This document shows, in pieces, positions 11,576-19,721 of a stretch of DNA of 64,000 nt (positions within the stretch are counted from its first letter, which is position 1; the number at the start of each line of letters is the position of its first letter). The notes under the pieces are model-generated. The model saw nothing but the letters and a program-made list of their open reading frames with translations. It did no database searches and was not told the origin of the DNA. This stretch comes from JAKFWF01 sp963750535. GTDB taxonomy: Bacteria; Pseudomonadota; Alphaproteobacteria; Rhizobiales; Hyphomicrobiaceae. The translations under genes were made by a program, and so were the position numbers. The stretch covers positions 1 through 64,000 of the forward strand of contig CAVVRF010000003.1 of the NCBI GenBank assembly GCA_963750535.1, given 5' to 3'.

Positions 11576-12240
11576 GTGCCAGTGTTCTACGAGACCATCG
11601 AGAACAAGCACGGGCTGCAAGCACGATCCGCTTCAAGGCGCTGGTGGCGCCGCGGCCGATCGGCTGGATCTCGACCGTCGGCAGCGACGGCATCTGCAAC
11701 ATCGCGCCCTACAGCTTCTTCAATGCCGTCGGCGAGAAGCCCGCACTACGTGATGTTCAGCTCCGCCGGGCCGCAAGGACTCGCTCAGGAACATCGAGGA
11801 GACCGGCGAGTTCGTGTGCTCGCTGGCGACCTGGGACCTGCGCTATCAACATGAACATGACGTCGGCCTCGGTGCCGCACGGCGTCGACGAGTTTCCCGA
11901 TCGGCGATCTGACCGCCGCGCCGTGCCGGCTGGTCAAGCCGCCGCGCGTCAAGGAGAGCCCGGCCGCGCTCGAGTGCAAGCACTGGAAGACCATCGAGCT
12001 GCCCGCCGCCGAGCCCGGCGGCAAGTCCACAGCTACTCGGTGGTGTTCGGCCAGGTCGTCGGCATCTACATCGACGACCGCTTCATCAAGGACGGCATCG
12101 TCGATACCGGCGCCATGCGCCCGATCGCGCGGCTCGGCTACATGGACTACGCGGTGGTGACGCCCGAGACGATGTTCCCATCGACCCGCCCCGAGGTCGA
12201 CGGAAACGGCAAGGTGGTTCCGGGATCGGTCAAGGGCTGA
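11576..12240 (+). pseudogene. Flavin reductase-like FMN-binding protein, multiply frameshifted
   Basis: A strong ribosome-binding site (AAGGAGG at 11564-11570) precedes a GTG at 11576 giving VPVFYETIENKHGL. Fragments of a flavin reductase-like split-barrel protein follow in alternating frames: FKALVAPRPIGWISTVGSDG, then NIAPYSFFNAVGEKP, NIEETGEFVCSLATWDLR, NMNMTSASVPHGVDEF, and finally YSVVFGQVVGIYIDDRFIKD to the TGA at 12240. Five or more frame changes are needed. Proteins of this kind bind FMN and reduce it or use it as cofactor. It directly follows the nitroreductase on the same strand, so the two flavoenzymes form one unit with the densest frameshifting in the window. Confidence 0.75.
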
Positions 12241-12335
12241 ACAACTCGGCGGAGCCGGTTGACGGCCATGCCATTGCCATCAGTTGGTCACTCTGCAGTC
12301 ATGCTTGGCAGCCAAATGACCGCCGCTGATGGTCA

Positions 12336-13235
12336 ATGCCCGAGGTGCCAATGCCGGCCTCCCGCCCTGGTTCCGATCCGTTGCCGCAGGCCACGCCGCG
12401 TGGCCTGGGCCGTCGCGCCCTGTTCGGGGTTGCTGCGCTGGTGGTGATGACCGGGGGCGTCGCCGGGCTGCTCTACAACTCGATCGAGCCCGGACTGGAG
12501 TTCGCTTCCGACCCCGACGCCGCGTTGCGCATGGCGACGCTGGCTCAGGTATCGTCGTGGTCGCGCCTGGCCGATCTCGAGGCAAGCGAGGGCGCACTCG
12601 GTAGCCAGGCGCAGCTGCTGCTGGTCGATGCCTCGGCGGTCGCGGCCCGAAAGCTGTCGGCGGCCCAGAAGTCGATCGAGACGCTGCAAGCCGGGCCGGA
12701 TGGCGGCCGTCGCCTGATCATGGCGGCCCTGACCGTGCGGTCGCAGGAATTCGGACCTGGCCGGCTCGACGAGGAGAGATTGATCGACGACGTGCTGACC
12801 CGCGGCATCGACGGCGTCTTTCTCGAGTGCGGCGCGGCGCTCGCGCGGGCGAGGCGCGGTGGCCGGGCGAGCGAGGAGCAGTTGATCCTCGGCATCACCG
12901 AGCTCGTCAACCGGTCCCGGCTCGTCAATCCAGGCTTCCTGTTCGTGCTGGAGAATGCCGCCGAGCTGACCGTCGACCCGCGCGTCCAGCGGGCCATCGA
13001 CGGTGCCGCCAAGAGCGATCTTCTGTTCGGCCAGGACGGTGTCGGCGTCGCCAACAACCACACCGACATCGTTGCCGCGCTGCACGACCTCAACCGGGTC
13101 AAGAAATCGGGCCGGCCGGTGTTCGTGACCGAGCATATCGCGGCGGAGGAGGTGGCCGTGCGAACGGGTGCCCACCAGACGCTCAGCGCGCTCGGGTTCA
13201 TCGCCCGTTTCGAGGCCGGCGAGCGGCGCTCGTGA
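12336..13235 (+). CDS. Divergent GH114-like protein, probably catalytically inactive
   Basis: This 299-residue protein has an N-terminal membrane anchor (GRRALFGVAALVVMTGGVAG) and a shortened copy of the domain in the next two genes. Shared landmarks are VSSWSRLADL (compare VKSWGYQLNGL), LLLVDAS (LLVVDAT), PDGGRRLIMAALTV (PDGGRRIVVSYLSV), GIDGVFLECGAAL (GFDGIYLDRVDVY) and FVLENAAELTVD (VILQNAEELLEH). The acidic residue of the YLD motif is changed to the context FLEC, and the Glu of QNAE becomes Ala. A block of about 50 residues holding the substrate-cleft tryptophans is missing. I infer loss of hydrolase activity and perhaps a binding or regulatory role. It is first of three tandem copies facing the pel genes. 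Confidence 0.75.
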   Translation: MPEVPMPASRPGSDPLPQATPRGLGRRALFGVAALVVMTGGVAGLLYNSIEPGLEFASDPDAALRMATLAQVSSWSRLADLEASEGALGSQAQLLLVDASAVAARKLSAAQKSIETLQAGPDGGRRLIMAALTVRSQEFGPGRLDEERLIDDVLTRGIDGVFLECGAALARARRGGRASEEQLILGITELVNRSRLVNPGFLFVLENAAELTVDPRVQRAIDGAAKSDLLFGQDGVGVANNHTDIVAALHDLNRVKKSGRPVFVTEHIAAEEVAVRTGAHQTLSALGFIARFEAGERRS

Positions 13236-13357
13236 ACGCCGGCGCCGCGCGCCTGACGCCACATTTTGGGCCCTCGCCATTGTTACGACGGCAGCCGCGA
13301 GACGAGGTTAACGCGCTGTTAATTCGCACGCGCTAGTGCTCGCAAGGGTTCATCGAG

Positions 13358-14452
13358 ATGCTCAGGCGTGCCATGCATCGCGGCCAATGGAGAGCGTTGC
13401 TGACATCGGCGTGCCTCGGTTGGGCGGCGCTGGTCGCGATCGACCATGCCTGGGCGCGCTCGGCATCCGAAACAGCGGTCGAGCCATCGGCGGCCAAGAC
13501 CGAGCCTCCTGTCCCTGGCCGGCGCGGGTCGAAGCCGGCCGCGGGCTCGAGCGCGGGGCGATCATCGACGCAGGTCCAGGCGCAGGCCGAGCGGCTGGCG
13601 CGGATCACTGGCGTCAAGAGCTGGGGCTACCAGCTCAACGGGCTGTCGATCGAGGAGGCGGCGCGGTCGCCCTACGATCTGCTGGTCGTCGACGCCACGA
13701 CCGGGCTTGCCTCGGGCAAGCCATTCACGCAGGAGGAGGTCGAGCGGCTCAAGCGCAAGCCCGACGGCGGCCGGCGCATCGTGGTGTCCTACCTGTCGGT
13801 CGGCGAGGCGGAGGACTACCGGCCGGACTATTTCACGCCCGAGTACATGACCGAGGACGCGCCGGACTGGCTCATGCACGAGAACAAGGACTGGAAGGGA
13901 AACCGCCTCATCCGGTTCTGCAACGAAGGCTGGCAACTCACCATTCTCGGCGACGAGGACGGGCGCAACGTCTACAACAGCATCGACCCGTCGCCGCTGT
14001 ACCGGCTGATCGAGCTCGGCTTCGACGGCATCTACCTCGATCGCGTCGACGTCTACAGCGAGATCACCGGCGAGTGCTCCGACGGGGCGCGAAAGATGGT
14101 CGATTTCATCGCGCGCCTCGGCACCCATGCCCGCAAGCGCAATCCGCAGTTCATGGTGATCCTGCAGAATGCCGAGGAGCTCCTCGAGCACAAGACGATG
14201 ATGGCGACGATCGACGCCGTCGCCAAGGAGAGCCTGTTCCATGGCTGGGGTGGCGATAACGGCGAGAACCGTGAGTCGGTTCGACTGCTCAAGCTGGCGC
14301 AGGCGGCCGGGCGAGGCGTGCTCGTCGTGGATTATCCGAGCAACAAGTCGAAGGCCGAGCTGTCATTGCGGAAGATCCAGGCGCTGGGCTTCGTGCCCTA
14401 CGTCGCGCCGAAGGACCTTCATCAATTGTGGTTGCCCGGCCGGAACTTCTGA
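13358..14452 (+). CDS. Exported GH114-family glycoside hydrolase (PelA hydrolase-like)
   Basis: The 364-residue protein has a signal peptide (second possible start MHRGQWRALLTSACLGWAAL at 13373) and a low-complexity spacer, then a TIM-barrel domain of the GH114 endo-alpha-1,4-polygalactosaminidase type from about residue 85. Family landmarks are SWGYQLNGL, YDLLVVDATT, RIVVSYLSVGEAEDYR, DWLMHENKDWKGN, GFDGIYLDRVDVY and VILQNAEELL, with the acidic residues of the YLD and QNAE motifs present. In Pseudomonas this activity is the N-terminal domain of PelA and cuts partly deacetylated GalNAc-rich polymer. Here PelA lacks that domain, so this protein may supply it. The C-terminal region (GVLVVDYPSNK, GFVPYVAPKD) is complete. 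Confidence 0.85.
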   Translation: MLRRAMHRGQWRALLTSACLGWAALVAIDHAWARSASETAVEPSAAKTEPPVPGRRGSKPAAGSSAGRSSTQVQAQAERLARITGVKSWGYQLNGLSIEEAARSPYDLLVVDATTGLASGKPFTQEEVERLKRKPDGGRRIVVSYLSVGEAEDYRPDYFTPEYMTEDAPDWLMHENKDWKGNRLIRFCNEGWQLTILGDEDGRNVYNSIDPSPLYRLIELGFDGIYLDRVDVYSEITGECSDGARKMVDFIARLGTHARKRNPQFMVILQNAEELLEHKTMMATIDAVAKESLFHGWGGDNGENRESVRLLKLAQAAGRGVLVVDYPSNKSKAELSLRKIQALGFVPYVAPKDLHQLWLPGRNF

Positions 14453-14656
14453 CCGATGCCGCCGCGTGATGCGGCGCAGAGGCTGCATGGATATGCATCC
14501 ATGAACCGACGCATCGATGATGCTGCGCGCCTGAGCTTTGGCCGATCGCGGGCTAGCTGCGGTTCTGATTGTTCGCAACTTTCGCATGCATCGAGTTATC
14601 CCCGGTGCCGGCGGATCGGCTATGATCGCCCGGATGTCGTCGCGCGAGGAGCCCGA

Positions 14657-15700
14657 ATGTTTGAATCGCCGCTGTTCTGGGGAATTGTCGTCGCCGCTGC
14701 CGTGCTGGCCTATCTGGCGGGAGCGCGTCGTCGCGTCGAGGCCCCGCCGGCGGCGACGCCAGGTGCCACGACGCGCGAGGCCGGGCCGCGGCCGACCCCT
14801 GCGCCGTCGCAACAGCGACCAGCGACGGACGCACGACGGCCGGCCCTGAGCGAGGTGTCGAGCTGGGGCTACCAGCTGCAGAATCTCGATATTGCCCGCG
14901 CCGCGGCCTCGCCGTTCGACCTGCTCGTGATCGACTACACCAAGGACGGCTCCGAGGAGACCCGCCTCAAGCCGGCCGAGATCGAGCGCCTCAAGCGCAA
15001 GCCCGACGGCAGCCGCCGGATCGTGCTGGCCTACGTCTCGATCGGCGAGGCGGAAAGCTATCGGCCCTATTGGCAGGCGTCGTGGAAGCGCAGCAAGCCG
15101 GACTGGCTGCTGCGCGAGAACCCCGACTGGCCGGAGAACTACTCGGTCTGCTTCTGGGACCCCGGCTGGCAGCGGCTGATGTGCGGCGCCGACGACGGCT
15201 ACCTCGACCGGGTGCAGCGCCAGGGCTTCGACGGCGTCTATCTCGACAAGTGCGACGTGTTCGAGGATCTGAAGGAGCACGAGAAGCGCGTCGCCTCGAC
15301 CCGGCCGAATATCGAGCGCGACATGGTCGCCTTCGTGCGCTCGATTTCCGAGCACCTGAAATCGCGCGATCCCGACTTCCTGATCGTGATGCAGAACGCC
15401 GAGGTGCTGCTGCAGCACAAGGACCTGGTCGCCGCCATCGACGGGGTGGCCAAGGAGGAGCTGGTGTTCGGCATCGACGCGCCGGAGAAGAAGAACGCGG
15501 CGGACGAGGTCGAGTTCTCGAAGGCGTGCCTCGATCGCGCCAAACGTGCCGGCAAGCCGGTGCTGGTGGTCGAATACCTCAACGCGCGCGACAAGATCGC
15601 CAAGGCCGCCGAGCTGGTCGCGGGCTTCGGCTATGTGCTGTACATCGCGCCAAAGGACCGCGAGCTCAAGCGTCTCAATTACGACGTGCTAGAAGCCTGA
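14657..15700 (+). CDS. Membrane-anchored GH114-family glycoside hydrolase (PelA hydrolase-like)
   Basis: The start at 14657 is preceded by GAGGAG at 14646-14651; it gives MFESPLFWGIVVAAAVLAYL, a single membrane anchor, then a Pro/Ala/Thr-rich spacer to about residue 70. The GH114 barrel follows with SWGYQLQNLDIARA, FDLLVIDYTKDG, RIVLAYVSIGEAESYR, GFDGVYLDKCDVF and VMQNAEVLLQH, including both acidic positions expected for catalysis. It is about half identical by eye to the copy at 13358 in these blocks, indicating tandem duplication. Likely substrate is the Pel-type polymer made by the facing operon. The last 26 bases overlap the end of pelG on the other strand, so no terminator separates them. 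Confidence 0.85.
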   Translation: MFESPLFWGIVVAAAVLAYLAGARRRVEAPPAATPGATTREAGPRPTPAPSQQRPATDARRPALSEVSSWGYQLQNLDIARAAASPFDLLVIDYTKDGSEETRLKPAEIERLKRKPDGSRRIVLAYVSIGEAESYRPYWQASWKRSKPDWLLRENPDWPENYSVCFWDPGWQRLMCGADDGYLDRVQRQGFDGVYLDKCDVFEDLKEHEKRVASTRPNIERDMVAFVRSISEHLKSRDPDFLIVMQNAEVLLQHKDLVAAIDGVAKEELVFGIDAPEKKNAADEVEFSKACLDRAKRAGKPVLVVEYLNARDKIAKAAELVAGFGYVLYIAPKDRELKRLNYDVLEA

Positions 15701-17129
15701 CGATAAGAGCGCGCTGGTCGAGCTTTGATGCCGTCGACTGCCGGATCGTCGGGTTGTTGCCGATGAAGGTCAGGAAGTTCAGGTTGGTGAACGTCCGGTC
15801 GGCCAGCACCAGGGCGGCGAAGCTCGACAGCAGGCAGGCGAGGAAGTAGCCGACGCCGTAGTAGTCCTCGCTGATCGCGATGGTCGCCAGGGTGAGGACC
15901 AGGTTGAGCGTGAAGAACAGCAGCTGCAGCCCGAGATAGAGCCGGCGGCGATCGAAGAACAGCAGGATGGAGGTCGCCGCCAGGAACACGAACTGGAACA
16001 CGGCGCCGAGGGCGCCGTAGCGCAGGATGGCGATCTGGCGGAACTGCAGGTTCAGCACCTCGACGATCGCCGGCGCGCCGAGGATGAGCACCGCGCAGAT
16101 GCCGGCCTGGGAAACCGTTATCAGCGACAGGTTGTCGAGCGTGTATTGCGCCAGGCGCACCCGCGCCGCCTCGATCATGCCGATCGTGCCGTGCGAGCGG
16201 ATGGTCGCGAAGTAGTGCTGGTAGCGGTCGAAGAAATCCGTCTCGAGCTTCGTCACGAACGCCGCCAGCGACGGGATGATGACGAGCGAGGACAGGAACA
16301 TGGCGCTGTCGTAGAGCGGAGCGTGGATGAAGCCCGCCGGCACCCGCTCGCCGACGCTCGAGCCCCAGAACACCCATTTGTCGACCCACACGCCGGCGGT
16401 ACCCAGCAGCGCGCCGGCGGCGAGGTGCCAATAGAGGCCGGCGCCGTACCACAGCTCGAGGAAACCACCTAGCGGCGAGGTGACCGGTTGCGGGAACGTG
16501 CGCAGGATGCGGACGGTCAAGCCGAGGAAGGTGAGCGCCAGCCCGAGCATGAAGCCCGCCGCCATGCCGGTCGAGCCGTAATCCGCGGTGGCGGCGGCGA
16601 CGCTGCCGATCAGCGCCACGACGAGGCCGACCAGGAACGACACCGTCACGCCCCGGTAATCGCGCACGGCGCCGCAGAAGCAGAGCGCGACCCAGATCAG
16701 CGCCACCAGCAGCGACATCGCCGCCAGCGCGATTGCGATCGGAGCCGGCGGCTTGAACATGAGGCACAGCGCCGCGACGCCTGCGCCGGCGGCGATCATC
16801 GCCCAGGCGAAGGCGCCGAACAGCAGCGGCGGCACGTCCTGCGGCCGCTTGAGCCACAGCGCATCGGCCACCCGGCGGGTGGCGATGATCGTCACCGGCG
16901 CGGTCAGCACCAGGGAAACGGCGAAGGCATAGATCACCACGATGCGGAAGGTGGCGACGGTGTCGCGGCCGGCGATCTCCTCGGTGAGCATGGTGATCGA
17001 GGCGAGCGCCAGGATCGTGAACAGCCAGGGGCCGGCGGCGATCACGGCGGCATGGCCGGCGGCGGCGACCACCGAGGAGAGCGTCTCCTGGCGGCTCAAT
17101 GCCCGCAGCTGAAAGCCGATGCCTGCCAT
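15675..17129 (-). CDS. pelG: Pel polysaccharide export membrane protein PelG
   Basis: This 484-residue polytopic protein has about twelve hydrophobic segments and the start MAGIGFQLRALSRQETLSS, which is the usual PelG beginning. PelG belongs to the MOP flippase superfamily and acts in the inner membrane with PelD, PelE and PelF, moving the growing chain to the periplasm. Conserved blocks seen include GLYWHLAAGALLGTAGVWVD, KWVFWGSS and FIHAPLYDSAMFLSSLVIIP. It begins six bases after the pelF stop and is the last gene of the operon. Its 3' end overlaps the last GH114 gene on the opposite strand by 26 bases. Confidence 0.93.
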   Translation of the reverse strand: MAGIGFQLRALSRQETLSSVVAAAGHAAVIAAGPWLFTILALASITMLTEEIAGRDTVATFRIVVIYAFAVSLVLTAPVTIIATRRVADALWLKRPQDVPPLLFGAFAWAMIAAGAGVAALCLMFKPPAPIAIALAAMSLLVALIWVALCFCGAVRDYRGVTVSFLVGLVVALIGSVAAATADYGSTGMAAGFMLGLALTFLGLTVRILRTFPQPVTSPLGGFLELWYGAGLYWHLAAGALLGTAGVWVDKWVFWGSSVGERVPAGFIHAPLYDSAMFLSSLVIIPSLAAFVTKLETDFFDRYQHYFATIRSHGTIGMIEAARVRLAQYTLDNLSLITVSQAGICAVLILGAPAIVEVLNLQFRQIAILRYGALGAVFQFVFLAATSILLFFDRRRLYLGLQLLFFTLNLVLTLATIAISEDYYGVGYFLACLLSSFAALVLADRTFTNLNFLTFIGNNPTIRQSTASKLDQRALIVRLLARRN

Positions 17130-17135
17130 TGCCCG

Positions 17136-18716
17136 TCACCTCCCCGTATCGGCAGCCGCGGGGCCGGCCGCGTCCGCAGCGTGCGGTGTCGCCGACAGGC
17201 GGGCATAGAGGTGGCGATAGGCATCGACCGCCTGCGCCGCGGTGTAGTGGGTCGCGACCCGCGCCCGCAGCGTCTCGCCACAGCGCCGGCGCCGCTCGGG
17301 ATCGAGCAACAGGCTGCCGACGGCATCGGCGATCTGCCCCGGCGCGACGAGGTCGGTGACGATGCCGCCGGGCGCCGGCGGCGGGTCCTCGTCGGGCCGT
17401 CCCTCGATGATCTCCCGGCATGAGCCGACGTTGGTGGCGACGAACGGGATGCCGGACGCACCGGCCTCGAGGATCACCAGCGGCTGGCTCTCGCTGAGGC
17501 TCGTCAGCACACAGACATGGATGCGGGGCATATAGTCGAGGATGTTGACGGTGCCGGTGAATTCGACCGTGTCGGCGACGTCGAGATCCTGCACCAGCCG
17601 GAGGCACTCGGCGAAATAGTCCGGGTCCTCGTCGGTCGGGCCCATGACCAGCGCGCGCAGGCCCGGCACGCGCGGTTTCAGCAGATGTGCCGCGGTGATG
17701 AACGACTTCACGTCCTTGATCGGCACTACGCGGCCAATCAGCGCCATTGTCGGCGCAATGTCCTCGCCGGCGGGCTTCAATTCCGCGAAGCGGGCAACAT
17801 CGATGCCGTTGGCGATCACTGTCAGCTGCTCGTCGCGGGCACCGAGCGCGCGCTGCGCCCGCTGATTGTCCTTGTACAGCGTGACGATCTCGGTGCACGC
17901 CTCGTAGCAGGTGCGGGCATAGGCCTCGAAGGCCTGGATCCACATGTCGCGCAGGTCGACACGAGGATCGTGCAGGGCGTGGCCCTTGTCGACGGTGTCG
18001 GCGACCCAATCGGCCATCAGCAGTTCGATCCGCCGCTCGTTGGTATAGATGCCGTGCTCGGTCAGCAGCGCCGGCCGGCCGGTCTCGATCGCGGCGCGGG
18101 CCGCGAGGACGCCGGCATATCCGGTCGAGATCGTGTGGTAGGCCCTGGCTCGGGGCAGCTCGAACTCGAGCGTCGCGAACAGGCCGCCGAGCAGCGCCCG
18201 CCAGGCCCAGAAGAAGTCCAGGAACGAGCTGTACGGCATCGTCCGGTCGTACATGCGCCGGACGATGTTCCAGCCGACGGGCGAGTTGAACATCACCTGC
18301 GGCGGGATCGCCGTCCGCAGCCCGTTGAACTCGCGCATGACGGCCCGCAGGGCGCCACTGCCTCCCTGACCGACGAAAGTGGTCAGCGCGTCGGCGAACG
18401 CATCGGTGTCGATCGGCTGGCGCTGGCGGATGATCGGACGGCCGCCGAAATCCTGCAGATAGAGATGATCGAACCCGGTGACGTTGTCGGGGAGCTGGTA
18501 CCGGGGCTGCTGCCCGGTCGGACGAGGCCACAGCGTGACGATCGAGAAGCTCGTGGCCGGCTGGGAACGGATCAGCCAGTCGATCCAGCTCGAAACACCG
18601 CCCGGCACGTACGGATAGCAGCCTTCGACGATGATGCAGACGTCGCTCTCCGGCGCCTGATCGGCGCGCCGGCCGGCACCGCTCCCGATCTGTCCGGCAA
18701 CCGGCCGCTGCATCAT
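17136..18716 (-). CDS. pelF: Pel polysaccharide glycosyltransferase PelF
   Basis: The 526-residue product is a GT4-type retaining glycosyltransferase, close to the usual PelF length of about 500. The N domain contains the PelF signature EGCYPYVPGGVSSWIDWLI (about residues 31-49) and LTEHGIYTNERRIELL; the C domain has IANGIDVARF, LIGRVVPIKDVKSFI and the nucleotide-sugar site SLSESQPLVILEAGASG. PelF is cytosolic and polymerises the sugar chain from UDP-activated amino sugars. Translation begins at the first of two adjacent ATG codons (18716); the ATGA overlap with the pelE stop indicates translational coupling. No PilZ or c-di-GMP domain is attached. Confidence 0.94.
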   Translation of the reverse strand: MMQRPVAGQIGSGAGRRADQAPESDVCIIVEGCYPYVPGGVSSWIDWLIRSQPATSFSIVTLWPRPTGQQPRYQLPDNVTGFDHLYLQDFGGRPIIRQRQPIDTDAFADALTTFVGQGGSGALRAVMREFNGLRTAIPPQVMFNSPVGWNIVRRMYDRTMPYSSFLDFFWAWRALLGGLFATLEFELPRARAYHTISTGYAGVLAARAAIETGRPALLTEHGIYTNERRIELLMADWVADTVDKGHALHDPRVDLRDMWIQAFEAYARTCYEACTEIVTLYKDNQRAQRALGARDEQLTVIANGIDVARFAELKPAGEDIAPTMALIGRVVPIKDVKSFITAAHLLKPRVPGLRALVMGPTDEDPDYFAECLRLVQDLDVADTVEFTGTVNILDYMPRIHVCVLTSLSESQPLVILEAGASGIPFVATNVGSCREIIEGRPDEDPPPAPGGIVTDLVAPGQIADAVGSLLLDPERRRRCGETLRARVATHYTAAQAVDAYRHLYARLSATPHAADAAGPAAADTGR

Positions 18717-19720
18717 GCGATCCTCGCCGCAGCCCGGCGGCGCGGCCGGCGGACCGTGTAGGAGCCGGCATCGGCGACCGCCGCGAGCCGGCGCTGCACG
18801 CGCAGCTCGGCGAACCGCCGCTCGCGCAGCAGCAATTCCTCCGCGCTCCGTCGCGCCAGTACCGGCAGCGGCGTCAACAGCGCCCGGCCGTCGCGGCTTC
18901 CTGCCGCCGAGACCCGGATCCGCTCGGCGACGGTGCCGGCGCGGATGCGGTCGCTCTCGTCGAGCAGGCCGCTGGCGATCGCGGACTCGAGCTCGGCGGC
19001 GACGACGAGCGCGCCGGGGCCATCGGCGAGGGCGGCCGCGGTGACGCCGGTATGGCGATCGACCAGGGCGCGCAGGTCGCCTCGCACCTTGGTTGCCACC
19101 GCCGCCGCCTGCACCCGGATCACCGGCTCGGGGCTCTTCAGGGCCAGCATCAGCACCGGCAGGAAGTCGGGGTGGAAATTGCGCGCGATGATGCCGAGCG
19201 CGGCCTGCCGGTCGTCCAGCGAGCCGCGCTCCATGACCGCGACGAACGAAGCCGGAGCGTGTCCGGTCAGATCGGCGGTGCGTCCGGTCGCCACGTTCTC
19301 GCAAAGGCGGGTCGCCTCGTCGGTCTCTCCCGCCATCGCGATGCGATCGTACCAGGCCCGCAGGCACGCCGGATCCTCGCTGCGATGCGTGGTCAGAAGG
19401 ATCGTGAGGATGGAGGCCATCGCGCCGATCGGCCCCGCCGCCGCGACCGTGATTGCCGTCAGCAGCGGCGTCGCGGCATTGCTGCCCCTGCGACCGACCA
19501 GGATCGCCCAGGCGACGAGCAATGCGACGATGGCGAGATGTGCGATCGCCAGCACCGGCCAGCCGATCCGGCCCGGCATGTAGGCCCGCAGCAGCGCTAC
19601 CTCGATGCCGCCGGCGGCCAGTGCCGGCAGACACGTCAGAATCGCGCCAGCCAGGCTGCCGGGCGGGTTGTCGCCGGCAATACCGTCCTGGTGCAATGTC
19701 GGGCGCGCGGATCCGGCCAT
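18713..19720 (-). CDS. pelE: Pel polysaccharide inner-membrane protein PelE
   Basis: This 335-residue protein has three N-terminal hydrophobic segments (about residues 20-45, 52-75 and 84-108) and a helical cytosolic part (for example DDRQAALGIIARNFHPDF and KSPEPVIRVQAAAVATKVR), the layout of PelE. PelE has TPR/HEAT-like helices and assembles with PelD and PelG in the inner-membrane synthase. It starts one base after the pelD stop and overlaps pelF by four bases. Identification rests partly on its place between pelD and pelF, because PelE is the least conserved member. Confidence 0.85.
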   Translation of the reverse strand: MAGSARPTLHQDGIAGDNPPGSLAGAILTCLPALAAGGIEVALLRAYMPGRIGWPVLAIAHLAIVALLVAWAILVGRRGSNAATPLLTAITVAAAGPIGAMASILTILLTTHRSEDPACLRAWYDRIAMAGETDEATRLCENVATGRTADLTGHAPASFVAVMERGSLDDRQAALGIIARNFHPDFLPVLMLALKSPEPVIRVQAAAVATKVRGDLRALVDRHTGVTAAALADGPGALVVAAELESAIASGLLDESDRIRAGTVAERIRVSAAGSRDGRALLTPLPVLARRSAEELLLRERRFAELRVQRRLAAVADAGSYTVRRPRRRAAARIA

Positions 19721-19721
19721 T

